Source: an uncultured Eubacterium sp. (GTDB taxonomy: Bacteria > Bacillota > Clostridia > Lachnospirales > Lachnospiraceae). From it: DNA of 35,580 nt. Numbering within the stretch: the first letter of the stretch is position 1; each line of letters starts with the position of its first letter. The translations under genes and the position numbers were made by a program. The stretch covers positions 14,035-49,614 of the forward strand of contig CAJTLS010000019.1 in NCBI GenBank assembly GCA_910577295.1, written 5' to 3'. Below are positions 1 through 8,524 of this stretch, in pieces. The notes below the pieces were generated by a model. It made no database searches and was not told the origin of the DNA. It saw nothing but the letters and a program-made list of their open reading frames with translations.

Positions 1-1
1 C

Positions 2-709
2 TGGACGTTTGGAGATCCGCAGTCGGTGCTTGCGATTTCTATTTTACTGCTTCTGCTCTTTTCCAATATGCCGAATCTTTCTAACGAAGTTCCGTATTTT
101 ATAGTGCGGACAGACCGAAGGACATGGATGTGTGGACAGATTTTGTATCTGGTGTCGGCAACGTTTGTTTTTCTTTTATTCATTTTTGCTGCAACTATTT
201 TTTTGTCCGCAGGCAGGGCATATCCGGCAGACATCTGGAGTGATACGGCAGCTATTTTGGGATATTCGAATACAGGAGAGAAACTTGCCGTTCCCGCTTT
301 TGTTAAAGTAATGGAACTGACATCACCATATTGGTGTACGGTTCATATATTTTTACTGGTGACAGGCTATGCCGTAACGATGACAAGCCTTATTCTGTTT
401 CTAAATTTGTGCCGCGACAATGGCGGTATGATTGGCGGCGTTATTTTTAGCGTGTTCGGAGTCATAACGAATCCAGATATAATTGCAAATTGGTTTGGAA
501 TTTCAATGGAAAGAATGCAGATTGCAAACATTTTAAGCGGCTGGATTTCTCCGTTAAATCATGCTACCTACTACATGCATAATTTTGGCTATGATAACCT
601 GCCGTGCTTATGGCAGTCCTACGCATTTTTTATCTTTGCCAGCGCCGTACTTTTTGTCTGTTCCCTTATCAAAGTAAGGAATCATTCATTCCGCTTTACC
701 GGAAAATAG
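2..709 (+). CDS. ABC-2-type transporter permease, 5' truncated by window edge
   Basis: The frame is open from the first bases of the window, so the start lies upstream; the in-frame GTG at 26 is probably internal. The visible part has about five strongly hydrophobic stretches (for example LAISILLLLLF, LVSATFVFLLFIFAATIF, IFLLVTGYAVTMTSLILFL and AFFIFASAVLFVCSLI) separated by short loops, and ends with a basic tail. This is the pattern of an ABC-2-type export permease, but no single motif proves the family. An ABC ATPase follows after 73 bp in the same direction, which supports a transporter pair. The substrate cannot be read. Confidence is good for a polytopic membrane protein and moderate for permease. 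Confidence 0.6.
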   Translation, partial: WTFGDPQSVLAISILLLLLFSNMPNLSNEVPYFIVRTDRRTWMCGQILYLVSATFVFLLFIFAATIFLSAGRAYPADIWSDTAAILGYSNTGEKLAVPAFVKVMELTSPYWCTVHIFLLVTGYAVTMTSLILFLNLCRDNGGMIGGVIFSVFGVITNPDIIANWFGISMERMQIANILSGWISPLNHATYYMHNFGYDNLPCLWQSYAFFIFASAVLFVCSLIKVRNHSFRFTGK

Positions 710-782
710 TTTGACGTCGACAAATCGGCGGGTTCAGCTTGCTGCTGTCAGACTAAAGAATGTATGAAAGGAGGATTTCGGT

Positions 783-1445
783 ATGAGCATAAAAAAATTT
801 TGTAAATGTGCAAAAATTGAAAATAATGTCGGCGTTATAGTAAAAAACGTATATAAATCATTTGGAAAAGAACAGGTATTATCCGATGTCAGTTTTTCCA
901 TACCGCCGGGATGCATTTACGGAGTTGTCGGCAATAACGGCAGTGGAAAAACGGTACTTATGAAATGTATCTGCGGTTTTATGAAGTGTGACAGAGGGAG
1001 TGTACTTGTCAATGGAAAGCGGGTAGGAAAAGAGGTGGATTTTCCCGACCGTTTGGGTGTTATTATAGAGACTCCCGGCTTTATTCCCAATCTGTCTGGA
1101 TATAAAAACTTAAAAATACTTGCCGATTTAAAGGGGCGTATCGGGAAAAAAGAAATTCAGGAAACGATGAAGAGGGTCGGATTGGAAGCGGCGATGAAAA
1201 AACCTGTCGCAAAATATTCTCTGGGAATGCGGCAGCGGCTGGGAATCGCACAGGCAATTATGGAAAATCCGGATGTTTTAATTCTGGATGAACCGTTAAA
1301 CGGACTGGATAAGTATGGTGTAGCGGAGATACGGGCATTGCTTCACGAACTGAAAGCTGACGGCAAATCGATTCTGCTTGCCAGTCACAATGCACAGGAT
1401 ATTGAAGAGCTTTGCGATGATGTGCGTGATATGATGCGTGCATGA
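783..1445 (+). CDS. ABC transporter ATP-binding protein
   Basis: A 220-residue ABC ATPase. The order of motifs is complete: Walker A GNNGSGKT near residue 50, Q-loop region (VIIETPGF), signature YSLGMRQRLGIAQ, Walker B DVLILDEPLNGLD, and switch histidine in LLASHN. The start ATG has a perfect AAAGGAGG site a few bases upstream. It would energise the membrane protein encoded just before it, probably together with the two extracytoplasmic proteins that follow. The C-terminus stops right after IEELCDDV, about 10-15 residues earlier than most relatives. I checked the other frames there and found no sign of a frameshift, so the short tail looks natural. Substrate unknown. Confidence 0.9.
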   Translation: MSIKKFCKCAKIENNVGVIVKNVYKSFGKEQVLSDVSFSIPPGCIYGVVGNNGSGKTVLMKCICGFMKCDRGSVLVNGKRVGKEVDFPDRLGVIIETPGFIPNLSGYKNLKILADLKGRIGKKEIQETMKRVGLEAAMKKPVAKYSLGMRQRLGIAQAIMENPDVLILDEPLNGLDKYGVAEIRALLHELKADGKSILLASHNAQDIEELCDDVRDMMRA

Positions 1446-1484
1446 AATATCCGGTATGCAAAAAAGAGGGGAAAGGGAATAGAA

Positions 1485-3035
1485 ATGAAGATAGATGGAA
1501 GATGGAAAAAAATAGTTGTAATCAGCTGTTTTGTGTGCTGTTTTTTCTTGCGGGAGATATCATTTGGAATATATGCTTGTGCTCTGGAAAGTGAGGAAGC
1601 AGAACAGGAACAAGAAGAGCAGGAACAAGCAGGACAGGAACAAAGAGGGCAGGAACAAAAAGGACAGGAACAAGCAGGACAGGTGCAACCCGAAAAAGGC
1701 GATTCCAAAGAAACAGTGGACGGTGGAGGGGGAACCGCTCTTGCCATAGACAGTAGAAATATTTATGAGGGGATGGCAACTTCTTATGAGAAAGGTTATG
1801 TTCCGAAAATAAGTGGAGGCAAAGCAATTGTCGTCCTCCCGCTGCTGTCGAAAAAGGAACTTAAAAATAAGCAGATGACTGCGAGTCTTCAATTGACAGA
1901 GTCGCAGACGCAGCCCTTTGTCTGCAAAAATTATGAGAAAAGTGTCTCTCTTGGTTATTATAAAACCGCGGAAGGAGGGGAAAAAACTGGATGTTATCTC
2001 GTTGCTTTCCGATTGCGCCTTAAGAAAAAACGTTATAACGGCAGCTATCCGCTAACGATATCTGTATCGGCAGAGGACACTGCTGGCAATGAGATAAATC
2101 AAAGTTTTACACTATATGTCACTATCAAAGACGGCAAAAGGACGGGGGCGGCCAAGAAGGATAGTAAGGGGGAAGAAACAGATTCCCCTTTTACACCAAA
2201 AGTAATGATTGATTCCTATCGGTTTTCAAAGAAAAAAATCATCTGCGGCCAGCGATTTCGGGCGAAACTTATCTTGCGCAATACGAGTAAGAAAGAGCGG
2301 GTAAAAAATATGTTGGTGTCTGTTGCACCCGCTGAAAATGTAGAATTGATGAGTAAGACAAACAGTGCCTTTGTAGAGTCATTGGGATGTGGGGAAACAT
2401 GCGAGATACCGTTTGATTTCCGAATCCATTCAACAGCTCCGTCCTCACAGTATAATATTGACGTCACGATGGATTATTTTGACAGCAAGGGTAAAACGTA
2501 TACGATTCAAAGCGCTATAAAAGTATCGGCTCTTCAGAAAGCGCAGATTGAAATTGCCCCGCTTTGTGTGCCAAAACAAATGTTATTAGGTGAAACAGTG
2601 GAGTTGCAGACGCAGGCAATGAATTTAGGAAAAGGAAAACTTTACAATGTCCGTGCTGCATTAGAGGCGGAGGGATTATCCTCTTCCGGCTATGCTTTTA
2701 TCGGAGACATGGAACCGGGAACTTCGATGGCCGGCTCCATGGAAATCGTTGCTGAGGGACTTACAGGAGATTCGTTGTATGGTAAAACGCAAGGCAAAGT
2801 TATTTTTTACTATGAGGATGATATGGGAAATGAGATGATGCAGGAACAGACTTTTGATACTTCGCTTTTATCTCCGGTGAGCAGGGAGGGCAGTGATAAG
2901 TTAGAGGATGATACAAGACAGTGGTGGATTGTTATGGGAATCATTGCTGCATTTTTCATACAGGCGTTATTGATATTTTTTATGAAGCGGTCAAAGAAAG
3001 AGAAAATGGGAGAGGAAGTAGGAAATGAAACATAG
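1485..3035 (+). CDS. Exported, membrane-anchored protein with EQ-rich repeat linker (ABC-operon partner)
   Basis: A 516-residue protein with an N-terminal hydrophobic signal (residues about 8-30, IVVISCFVCCFFL), a low-complexity linker of repeated QEQ(A/R/K)G units (about residues 38-70), a long beta-rich region, and a C-terminal transmembrane helix (IVMGIIAAFFIQALLIFF) followed by a basic tail. The beta-rich part (for example LILRNTSKKERVKNMLVSV and LGETVELQTQAMNLGKGKL) resembles CARDB/S-layer-type Ig-like adhesion modules, an inference from pattern only. It follows the ATPase gene by 39 bp and overlaps the next gene by 11 bp, so it is part of the operon. It probably sits outside the cell next to the transporter; the exact role is unknown. 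Confidence 0.7.
   Translation: MKIDGRWKKIVVISCFVCCFFLREISFGIYACALESEEAEQEQEEQEQAGQEQRGQEQKGQEQAGQVQPEKGDSKETVDGGGGTALAIDSRNIYEGMATSYEKGYVPKISGGKAIVVLPLLSKKELKNKQMTASLQLTESQTQPFVCKNYEKSVSLGYYKTAEGGEKTGCYLVAFRLRLKKKRYNGSYPLTISVSAEDTAGNEINQSFTLYVTIKDGKRTGAAKKDSKGEETDSPFTPKVMIDSYRFSKKKIICGQRFRAKLILRNTSKKERVKNMLVSVAPAENVELMSKTNSAFVESLGCGETCEIPFDFRIHSTAPSSQYNIDVTMDYFDSKGKTYTIQSAIKVSALQKAQIEIAPLCVPKQMLLGETVELQTQAMNLGKGKLYNVRAALEAEGLSSSGYAFIGDMEPGTSMAGSMEIVAEGLTGDSLYGKTQGKVIFYYEDDMGNEMMQEQTFDTSLLSPVSREGSDKLEDDTRQWWIVMGIIAAFFIQALLIFFMKRSKKEKMGEEVGNET
1605..1688 (+). repeat. 15-bp in-frame tandem repeat
   Basis: Five consecutive 15-base units begin with CAGGAACAA (starts 1605, 1620, 1635, 1650 and 1665), followed by a sixth partial unit (CAGGTGCAA). 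They encode QEQ-x-x-x blocks in the exported protein. The second and fifth units are identical. Because the unit is a multiple of three, copy-number changes would keep the frame and only lengthen or shorten the linker between signal peptide and folded part. Confidence 0.85.
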
Positions 3036-3903
3036 ATTAAAAAAGTATTTGCAGTTTAGGAAGCAGAGTGATGCCGTCAAAATAATGAGTCTTTTTGTAT
3101 TGATTGCGGTCGTATGTCTTATTCATATTATTGTTCAGGCAGGAGGGATTTACCGGTATTTGGCTTCGCCGGCAGAATATGTACTTTCCAATCAGGGCTT
3201 AATATCGCAGAAACATATAGATGACCTGCGGCGCAGCAAAGATGTGGCTTTTGTGAGTCGTCAAAAGGAAGTGCCCATCACAATAGCTTATAAAAATTCA
3301 CAGGCGGCGTTGAACTGTACTATGGTGTCAAAAGAATATTTGGATGAGAGGTTTGGCGCCTCTTTGACGGAGGGAACAAAAAAGATTTTTATGAATACGG
3401 AAGCGTACTCCGGATTTCGACAGACATTAACCGAAGAAAGCGGTGGGGGGAGCGAATTACCGGAACCCGAACATATACAGGGAGGGACGGAGTTTGTTGT
3501 ACGGTATACCGTGGAAACGCCATCGGATTCTTCGGATGGGATGGAAGCTCCGTCTGTCTATAAAACCGCACAACTTATTGTAATTACGGACGAAACCTTG
3601 CAGGAGGAAGGTTTCGTCTATTCTTCATGGGAAGAAAGCAAACTCTTAAAGGAATTCGACAGTTTGCGGGTTCGGTTTGAAAAGCATGACTTGGACGGAC
3701 TTCATATAAGTAATTTGCAAAAACGCAATTTTCAAATAGAAAACGAAGCAGTGGTAATTGAAGAAGAATATGAAATACAGATAAAGCTTTTGCACATCCG
3801 TTATAGGCTGGCCGGTGTTATACTCTGTCTTGTTGCCGTATTTGCACTCAGGCAGTATTGGCTCAAAGCGAATGCATATACGATGACAAAAAATGACACA
3901 TAA
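3025..3903 (+). CDS. Membrane protein with large extracytoplasmic domain (MacB/FtsX-like?)
   Basis: A 292-residue protein with one helix near the N-terminus (IMSLFVLIAVVCLIHIIVQ), about 210 polar residues, and a second helix near the C-terminus (LAGVILCLVAVFAL). The region after the first helix (ASPAEYVLSNQGLISQKHI, DDLRRSKDVAFVSRQKEVP) resembles the periplasmic core of MacB/FtsX-type proteins, which detect or transmit mechanical change, but the polytopic FtsX C-terminus is missing. The ATG overlaps the end of the previous gene by 11 bp, so the two are translationally coupled. It is the last gene of the ABC operon. Function unknown. Confidence 0.6.
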   Translation: MKHRLKKYLQFRKQSDAVKIMSLFVLIAVVCLIHIIVQAGGIYRYLASPAEYVLSNQGLISQKHIDDLRRSKDVAFVSRQKEVPITIAYKNSQAALNCTMVSKEYLDERFGASLTEGTKKIFMNTEAYSGFRQTLTEESGGGSELPEPEHIQGGTEFVVRYTVETPSDSSDGMEAPSVYKTAQLIVITDETLQEEGFVYSSWEESKLLKEFDSLRVRFEKHDLDGLHISNLQKRNFQIENEAVVIEEEYEIQIKLLHIRYRLAGVILCLVAVFALRQYWLKANAYTMTKNDT

Positions 3904-3919
3904 AAAAACTAGAAATAAT

Positions 3920-3948
3920 TTGACATTCAAATGCAAAAATGATAACAT
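3920..3948 (+). promoter_or_regulatory. Sigma-A-type promoter of the chemosensory operon
   Basis: A perfect -35 TTGACA (3920-3925), a 17-bp spacer and a -10 TAACAT (3943-3948) lie just after the ABC operon and about 50 bp before the first gene of the chemosensory cluster. A start site near 3955 is expected. Confidence 0.7.
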
Positions 3949-3998
3949 TTATTGTTGAAGAAACAGTTAATTATGGGAACAGGAGACGAGGAGGAGAT

Positions 3999-5090
3999 AT
4001 GAATAAGCAGCAGATATTGATTGTAGATGATGAAGAAATAAATCGCGCGATTCTCAGCAGTGTCTTTGAGGAAGAATACGATGTTATCGAGGCAGCAAAT
4101 GGTAAAGAAGCGGTTGAGCATATTGAGAGTGACAATAATATTGTGTTGATATTGCTAGATGTCATAATGCCTGTTCTAGATGGCTTTGGAGTTTTGGAGT
4201 ACATGAATCAACATGATTTGTTATCTAAGATACCTGTCATTTTGATTACAAGTGAAACGGTTCAGGACAGCGAAGACCGTGCATATTCTTACAGTGTGGC
4301 AGACGTTATGCATAAGCCTTTCTATCCTAATATTGTCAAACGGAGAAGTAAAAATATTATTGAACTGTACCAAAGCAGACATAATATGGAAGTTCGTCTG
4401 AAAGAACAGGAAGAAGCAATTCGCAAGCAGGAGAAGAAACTGCGAGCCGATAATGAATTTATGATTGGGGCATTGAGTTCCGTTGTTGAATTCCGGAGTT
4501 CCGAGACGGGAGAACATATACGACGTATCAAATATTTTACGAGGATTTTGCTGAAGTACTTAATGAGATACTTCCCGAAATACGGAATTACGGAAGAGCA
4601 GGTCGCAGAGATTTCCAGAGCGGCAGCGTTACATGATATTGGTAAGATTGGAATTCCGGATTCTATTTTGCTCAAACCGGGGAAATTGACGCCGGAAGAA
4701 TTTGAAACGATGAAGACTCATACGACGATAGGCTGTGATTTGTTGGAGCGGTTCCGCAAAGACGAAGATGTGGAAGTAAGTGAATTTTACCGCTATTGTT
4801 ATGAGATTTGCCGACATCACCATGAGAGATGGGATGGCAACGGATATCCCGACCATCTCGTGGGGGATGAGATACCGATAAGTGCACAGATTGTTGCTGT
4901 CGCAGATGTTTATGATGCTTTGGTTAGTCCGAGAGTTTATAAGAGCGCCTATGCAAACAATATTGCATATGATATGATTATGAAAGGCGAGTGCGGACAG
5001 TTCGCACCGGACATACTGGAGTGCTTTGCATTGGCAAAGGTAGACTTCTTTAACATTGTGGAAGTAATAAAAGTGTTTGATTTTTCATAA
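3999..5090 (+). CDS. Response regulator with active-type HD-GYP domain (c-di-GMP phosphodiesterase)
   Basis: A 363-residue protein. I place the start at the ATG at 3999 because it follows GAGGAGG; the frame is open further upstream without such a site. Residues about 5-120 form a receiver (DDE at 10-12, phospho-acceptor D54, MHKPF). A coiled coil (about 130-160) leads to an HD-GYP domain with the full set of motifs: ETGEH, LHDIGKIGI (H212-D213), MKTHTTIG, CRHHHERWDGNGYP and VADVYDAL. Proteins of this family cleave cyclic di-GMP. All recognised metal ligands appear present, so activity is likely, probably set by phosphorylation from the adjacent kinase or from CheA. First gene of the operon. 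Confidence 0.92.
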   Translation: MNKQQILIVDDEEINRAILSSVFEEEYDVIEAANGKEAVEHIESDNNIVLILLDVIMPVLDGFGVLEYMNQHDLLSKIPVILITSETVQDSEDRAYSYSVADVMHKPFYPNIVKRRSKNIIELYQSRHNMEVRLKEQEEAIRKQEKKLRADNEFMIGALSSVVEFRSSETGEHIRRIKYFTRILLKYLMRYFPKYGITEEQVAEISRAAALHDIGKIGIPDSILLKPGKLTPEEFETMKTHTTIGCDLLERFRKDEDVEVSEFYRYCYEICRHHHERWDGNGYPDHLVGDEIPISAQIVAVADVYDALVSPRVYKSAYANNIAYDMIMKGECGQFAPDILECFALAKVDFFNIVEVIKVFDFS

Positions 5091-5108
5091 TGTTAGTTAG
5101 AGGAAAAC

Positions 5109-5148
5109 AGGCAGTAAAAAAATGACAAGCTTTTTTGCTGCCTTTCTT
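5109..5148 (+). terminator. Internal hairpin terminator/attenuator
   Basis: AGGCAG-T-AAAAAA (5109-5121) pairs with TTTTTT-G-CTGCCT (5131-5143), one T.G wobble, with a 9-nt loop and a following TTCTTTC. It lies between the first response regulator and the histidine kinase. The T-run after the stem is interrupted, so partial read-through into the kinase gene is plausible. Confidence 0.55.
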
Positions 5149-5173
5149 TCAGTTTTACTGGAGGTGGATAGAT

Positions 5174-6607
5174 ATGGAATGGGCCGGGGCTGATATATTT
5201 CCGGTAAAAGATGCTTTGGAAATGGTACTTGTTTTTGACGATACAGGTAATATTCTGTATGGGAATGATACCGCCGTCAAAGAATTGGGATATGAAGACG
5301 ACCTTTGCGGCGTCAGCATTCGGGATGTGTTTCCCAACGATATAAAATCATCTTCAGAAAGTATCGAAGAGGATGTTTCTTTTGGCTGTGAGCTGCAAAA
5401 TTTTGTAGCATACCGCAAGAACCGGACTTGTTTTCCCGTGGAAGCCAAGATGATACAAAGCGATAAGAATCCGGGAAAGTACATATGTATGGCCAATGAT
5501 ATGTTGGAGAAGGAGCAGTTAAGCCGTGAGGTTACAAAGGGCAGAGAAGATGCCAAACAGGCGCTAAAAGTAAAATCCGAGTTTGTTGCCAATGTAACGC
5601 ATGAGCTGCGGACTCCGGTAAACGGAGTGCTCGGCAATATTCGGGAACTGCTTGATATGGAGACGGATAAACAGAAGTTAAGACCGATGCATATGATTGA
5701 GCAGTGCTGCGAGGATATGCATAAGATTATTAATAATATACTCGATTTTTCCAAGCTGGAAGCCGGCAAATTTTCTCTGGAGCAGCGCAAATTTAATTTT
5801 CGGGATATGTTGGATTATGTGAAAGCGAATCATATGGGGAAGATTACGGAAAAAGGTTTGGAGTTTTTTATGACCGTATCGCCGCAGGTGCCGGAATACA
5901 TCATTGGCGATGAGCTGCGAATAAAACAGGTGTTAAACAATTTATTATCCAATGCGCTGAAATTTACAGCAGTCGGAAAAGTTACTTTGGAGGTGCTTAA
6001 GACTGCACAGGTGAATGACAAGGTGGAATTATTTTTTCTTGTTATTGACTCGGGAATTGGTATTGATAAAGCTGATAAAGATAAATTATTTCAAAGTTTC
6101 TCACAGGTCGATGCTTCGATATCGAGGAAGTATGGAGGTACCGGCTTAGGATTAAATATCTGCAAACAGTTGGTAGAACTGATGGGCGGAAGAATTGGTG
6201 TCGAAAGTGAAAAAGGACACGGAAGCGCATTTTCTTTTTCTGTATGGGTTGGCACTGAGGAAGCGAGCGACGAGCAGTTATCCTCGTTTACGAAAGCATC
6301 CGTCCTGATGTCGGCAAGAGAGAATTTAAGAAAGCGCAAAGAAGGAAGCCAATATGGCGGAACGGAAAATCGGGAAGCGGTATTGCGTAATCTGGGCAAG
6401 CTCGTTCTCTGTGTGGAGATGGGAAACTGGGAAAAGGCAGAGATGTTTATGGATACAATCCGGCAGCTTACCGAGGGGGCGCCTCAGGATGTGGGCCGCA
6501 TGGTCTTGCGATTAAAGATGGCGGTTCAAAAAGAAAATTATGATAGAATTATTAATGAATATAAAAAGTTAGAAGATTTTCTGCAGTCAAAGGAGGTGCA
6601 TGAATGA
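5174..6607 (+). CDS. PAS-containing sensor histidine kinase
   Basis: A 477-residue soluble kinase; the ATG at 5174 follows GGAGG and is preferred over upstream in-frame starts. An N-terminal PAS-like domain (about residues 10-110, LVFDDTGNILYGNDTAVKELGY) precedes a short coiled coil, a HisKA domain with the phospho-accepting histidine H143 in ANVTHELRTPVNG, and a complete HATPase (N box LNNLLSNALKFT, G1 DSGIGID, F box FQSFSQVD, G2 GGTGLGLNI). About 90 extra C-terminal helical residues (from VLRNLGKLVL) are Hpt-like in feel but show no Hpt histidine motif. No transmembrane segment, so it senses an internal signal. Its stop overlaps the next start (ATGA); the flanking receiver proteins are the obvious partners. 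Confidence 0.9.
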   Translation: MEWAGADIFPVKDALEMVLVFDDTGNILYGNDTAVKELGYEDDLCGVSIRDVFPNDIKSSSESIEEDVSFGCELQNFVAYRKNRTCFPVEAKMIQSDKNPGKYICMANDMLEKEQLSREVTKGREDAKQALKVKSEFVANVTHELRTPVNGVLGNIRELLDMETDKQKLRPMHMIEQCCEDMHKIINNILDFSKLEAGKFSLEQRKFNFRDMLDYVKANHMGKITEKGLEFFMTVSPQVPEYIIGDELRIKQVLNNLLSNALKFTAVGKVTLEVLKTAQVNDKVELFFLVIDSGIGIDKADKDKLFQSFSQVDASISRKYGGTGLGLNICKQLVELMGGRIGVESEKGHGSAFSFSVWVGTEEASDEQLSSFTKASVLMSARENLRKRKEGSQYGGTENREAVLRNLGKLVLCVEMGNWEKAEMFMDTIRQLTEGAPQDVGRMVLRLKMAVQKENYDRIINEYKKLEDFLQSKEVHE

Positions 6608-7665
6608 GTTACGGTGACAGCGGTACAGGAATGGAAACTATCCTGATTGTAGATGATGTAGAGATAAACAGAGCCATTTTGGAAGAAATTATCCGCAGTA
6701 TGAATCAGAACCCGGTTTTGGCTGAGAGCGGAGAACAGGCATTGGAAATCATCAAAGACCGACTGCCAAAGTTGATATTGCTCGACATTTCCATGCCGGG
6801 TATGAGTGGATATGAATTATGCAGAATATTAAAGGAGGATGAGGAAACAAGAGAAATTCCGGTTATTTTTATTTCAGCACATGACGCTGTTCAAGATGTG
6901 GTGGAGGGATTTTCCCATGGGGGGGCCGATTATATTACAAAGCCGTTTATTGCCGAGGAAGTAGAGGCTAGAGTAGGCGTTCAGCTCCGGCTTTACGACA
7001 TGACTCGCGAGTTAATGGAAATGAACAGGCATCTTCAGATTTCTATCAGCGAGCAGTTAAAGCAGATGGAAATGGAGAAGAGAAATATTTTGTATGCCCT
7101 TGCAGATATAGCTACGCAGAACGCTCTCTATGAAAAGGAGTTTATGAAGCGGTTAAGCAAAAACAGCAGGACTTTAGCACAGGGAATGCAGTTGTCTCCT
7201 ATGTTTGAACGGGAAATCTCAGACACTTATATTGATGCGATAGAATTGGCAGCATCTCTTTGTGATATTGGCAATATAGGCATCTCGACAGAGATTTTAC
7301 GCAAGCAGACGGAGTTGACACCGGAAGAATTGGAAATAAAGAGAGGGCACACAAAGCTGGGTGCCAAGTTGGTGAGTGATCTCCGTGGCAGTGATGACTA
7401 TAATGATTTTATTAATATAACGATGGATATTACCCAATACCATCATGAAAATTGGGATGGCAGCGGTTATCCGGATGGTTTAAAACAAGACAAGATTCCA
7501 CTTGCAGCACAGATTGTTTCTTTAATGAGCAGATATTGTATGCTGACAGAGGGAGAACAACATAGCAGTGAGGAAGCACTTGCCATTATGCAAGAGGAAG
7601 CCGGAGTGAGGTTTAATCCCGATATTTTTGAGATATGCTGTAAAATATCACGTCAATTTTGTTAA
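6604..7665 (+). CDS. Response regulator with degenerate HD-GYP domain
   Basis: A 353-residue protein: receiver (DD at 17-18, phospho-acceptor D61, ITKPF) followed by an HD-GYP domain. The start overlaps the kinase stop, with AAAGGAGG upstream. Compared with the active-looking paralogue at 3999, several metal ligands are missing: LHDIGK is LCDIGN (C220-D221), the ETGEH segment reads YEKEF, and VADVYDAL reads VSLMSRYCML. RGHTKLG and YHHENWDGSGYP are kept. Loss of the HD histidine should abolish phosphodiesterase activity by family knowledge, so I infer a signalling or scaffold role, perhaps dimerising with the active paralogue or binding c-di-GMP. Confidence 0.88.
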   Translation: MSYGDSGTGMETILIVDDVEINRAILEEIIRSMNQNPVLAESGEQALEIIKDRLPKLILLDISMPGMSGYELCRILKEDEETREIPVIFISAHDAVQDVVEGFSHGGADYITKPFIAEEVEARVGVQLRLYDMTRELMEMNRHLQISISEQLKQMEMEKRNILYALADIATQNALYEKEFMKRLSKNSRTLAQGMQLSPMFEREISDTYIDAIELAASLCDIGNIGISTEILRKQTELTPEELEIKRGHTKLGAKLVSDLRGSDDYNDFINITMDITQYHHENWDGSGYPDGLKQDKIPLAAQIVSLMSRYCMLTEGEQHSSEEALAIMQEEAGVRFNPDIFEICCKISRQFC

Positions 7666-7699
7666 AGAAAGAAATATCATTTGACGGAGGAATAAGACA

Positions 7700-8506
7700 T
7701 TGATAACAGACGAAGAATTTAAAAGAATATCAGTTTTTATGAAACAAAAATATGGAATTGATTTGAGCCAGAAAAAAACAATTGTAAACGGTCGTTTGGA
7801 AAATTATATTAAAAAGCAAGGATATACCAATTTTAATGCCTTTATGGATTCTGTGGAGCAGGATAAGACCGGTAATCAGGAAAAGATGCTCGTCAATTTC
7901 CTGACAACTAATCATACATATTTTATGCGGGAATTTGAACATTTTGACTATTTTAAAGGAGTTGTACTTCCCGAACTCAAGAAGAGGGAAAGTGCACGAA
8001 AGGACCTTCGGATATGGTGTGGCGCCGCTTCAACCGGAGAAGAGCCTTATATGATTGCAATGGTTTTAGCAGACTTTTTTGGTTTGGAGAGGAATCAGTG
8101 GGATACGAAAGTTTTGGCGACAGATATTTCAACGAAGGCGCTGCAACAGGCATCCGCAGGAATATATAGCGCCAGCCAATTAGAAAGCCTTCCGGAGCAG
8201 TGGAAAAGACATTTTTTCAAAGCGGCAGCCGGTGGAACACAGTTCCATGTTAAACCGGAATTAAAAAACGAAGTTCTTTTCCGCCAATTAAATTTGATGG
8301 AGCCATTTCCGTTCAAAAAGAAAATGCATACTATCTTTTTGCGGAATGTTATGATATATTTTGATGATAGAACAAAGAAAGATTTGGTTCAGAGAGTCTA
8401 TGATGCTTTAGAACCGGGGGGGTATTTGTTTATCGGAACAACAGAGACGTTGGACCGAAGTTCTACTCCGTTTCAGATAATTCAGCCATCAATATTTAGA
8501 AAGTAA
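7700..8506 (+). CDS. cheR: Chemoreceptor glutamate methyltransferase CheR
   Basis: A 268-residue CheR. It uses S-adenosylmethionine to methylate glutamates on chemoreceptors during adaptation. The start is a TTG with GGAGG nine bases upstream; no ATG alternative fits the N-terminal domain. The helical N-domain spans residues about 5-75, with the family motif TTNHTYFMREFEHF, then the SAM-binding fold (IWCGAASTGEEPYMIAM) and RNVMIYFD, which are typical. There is no TPR or pentapeptide-binding extension visible. cheB follows 18 bp later. The receptor at the end of this operon lacks an NWETF-type tail, so tethering is not expected. Confidence 0.95.
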   Translation: MITDEEFKRISVFMKQKYGIDLSQKKTIVNGRLENYIKKQGYTNFNAFMDSVEQDKTGNQEKMLVNFLTTNHTYFMREFEHFDYFKGVVLPELKKRESARKDLRIWCGAASTGEEPYMIAMVLADFFGLERNQWDTKVLATDISTKALQQASAGIYSASQLESLPEQWKRHFFKAAAGGTQFHVKPELKNEVLFRQLNLMEPFPFKKKMHTIFLRNVMIYFDDRTKKDLVQRVYDALEPGGYLFIGTTETLDRSSTPFQIIQPSIFRK

Positions 8507-8524
8507 GGAAGGAATGTATATATT

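Noticed and set aside
1400..1460. Possible frameshift at the end of the first ABC ATPase
   Set aside because: The other two frames close within a few codons and offer no conserved continuation.
1385..1892. Long minus-strand frames rich in Cys, Ser and Pro or Leu and Phe opposite the exported protein
   Set aside because: They are mirror images of the 15-bp repeat and its surroundings; no ribosome site and low-complexity composition.
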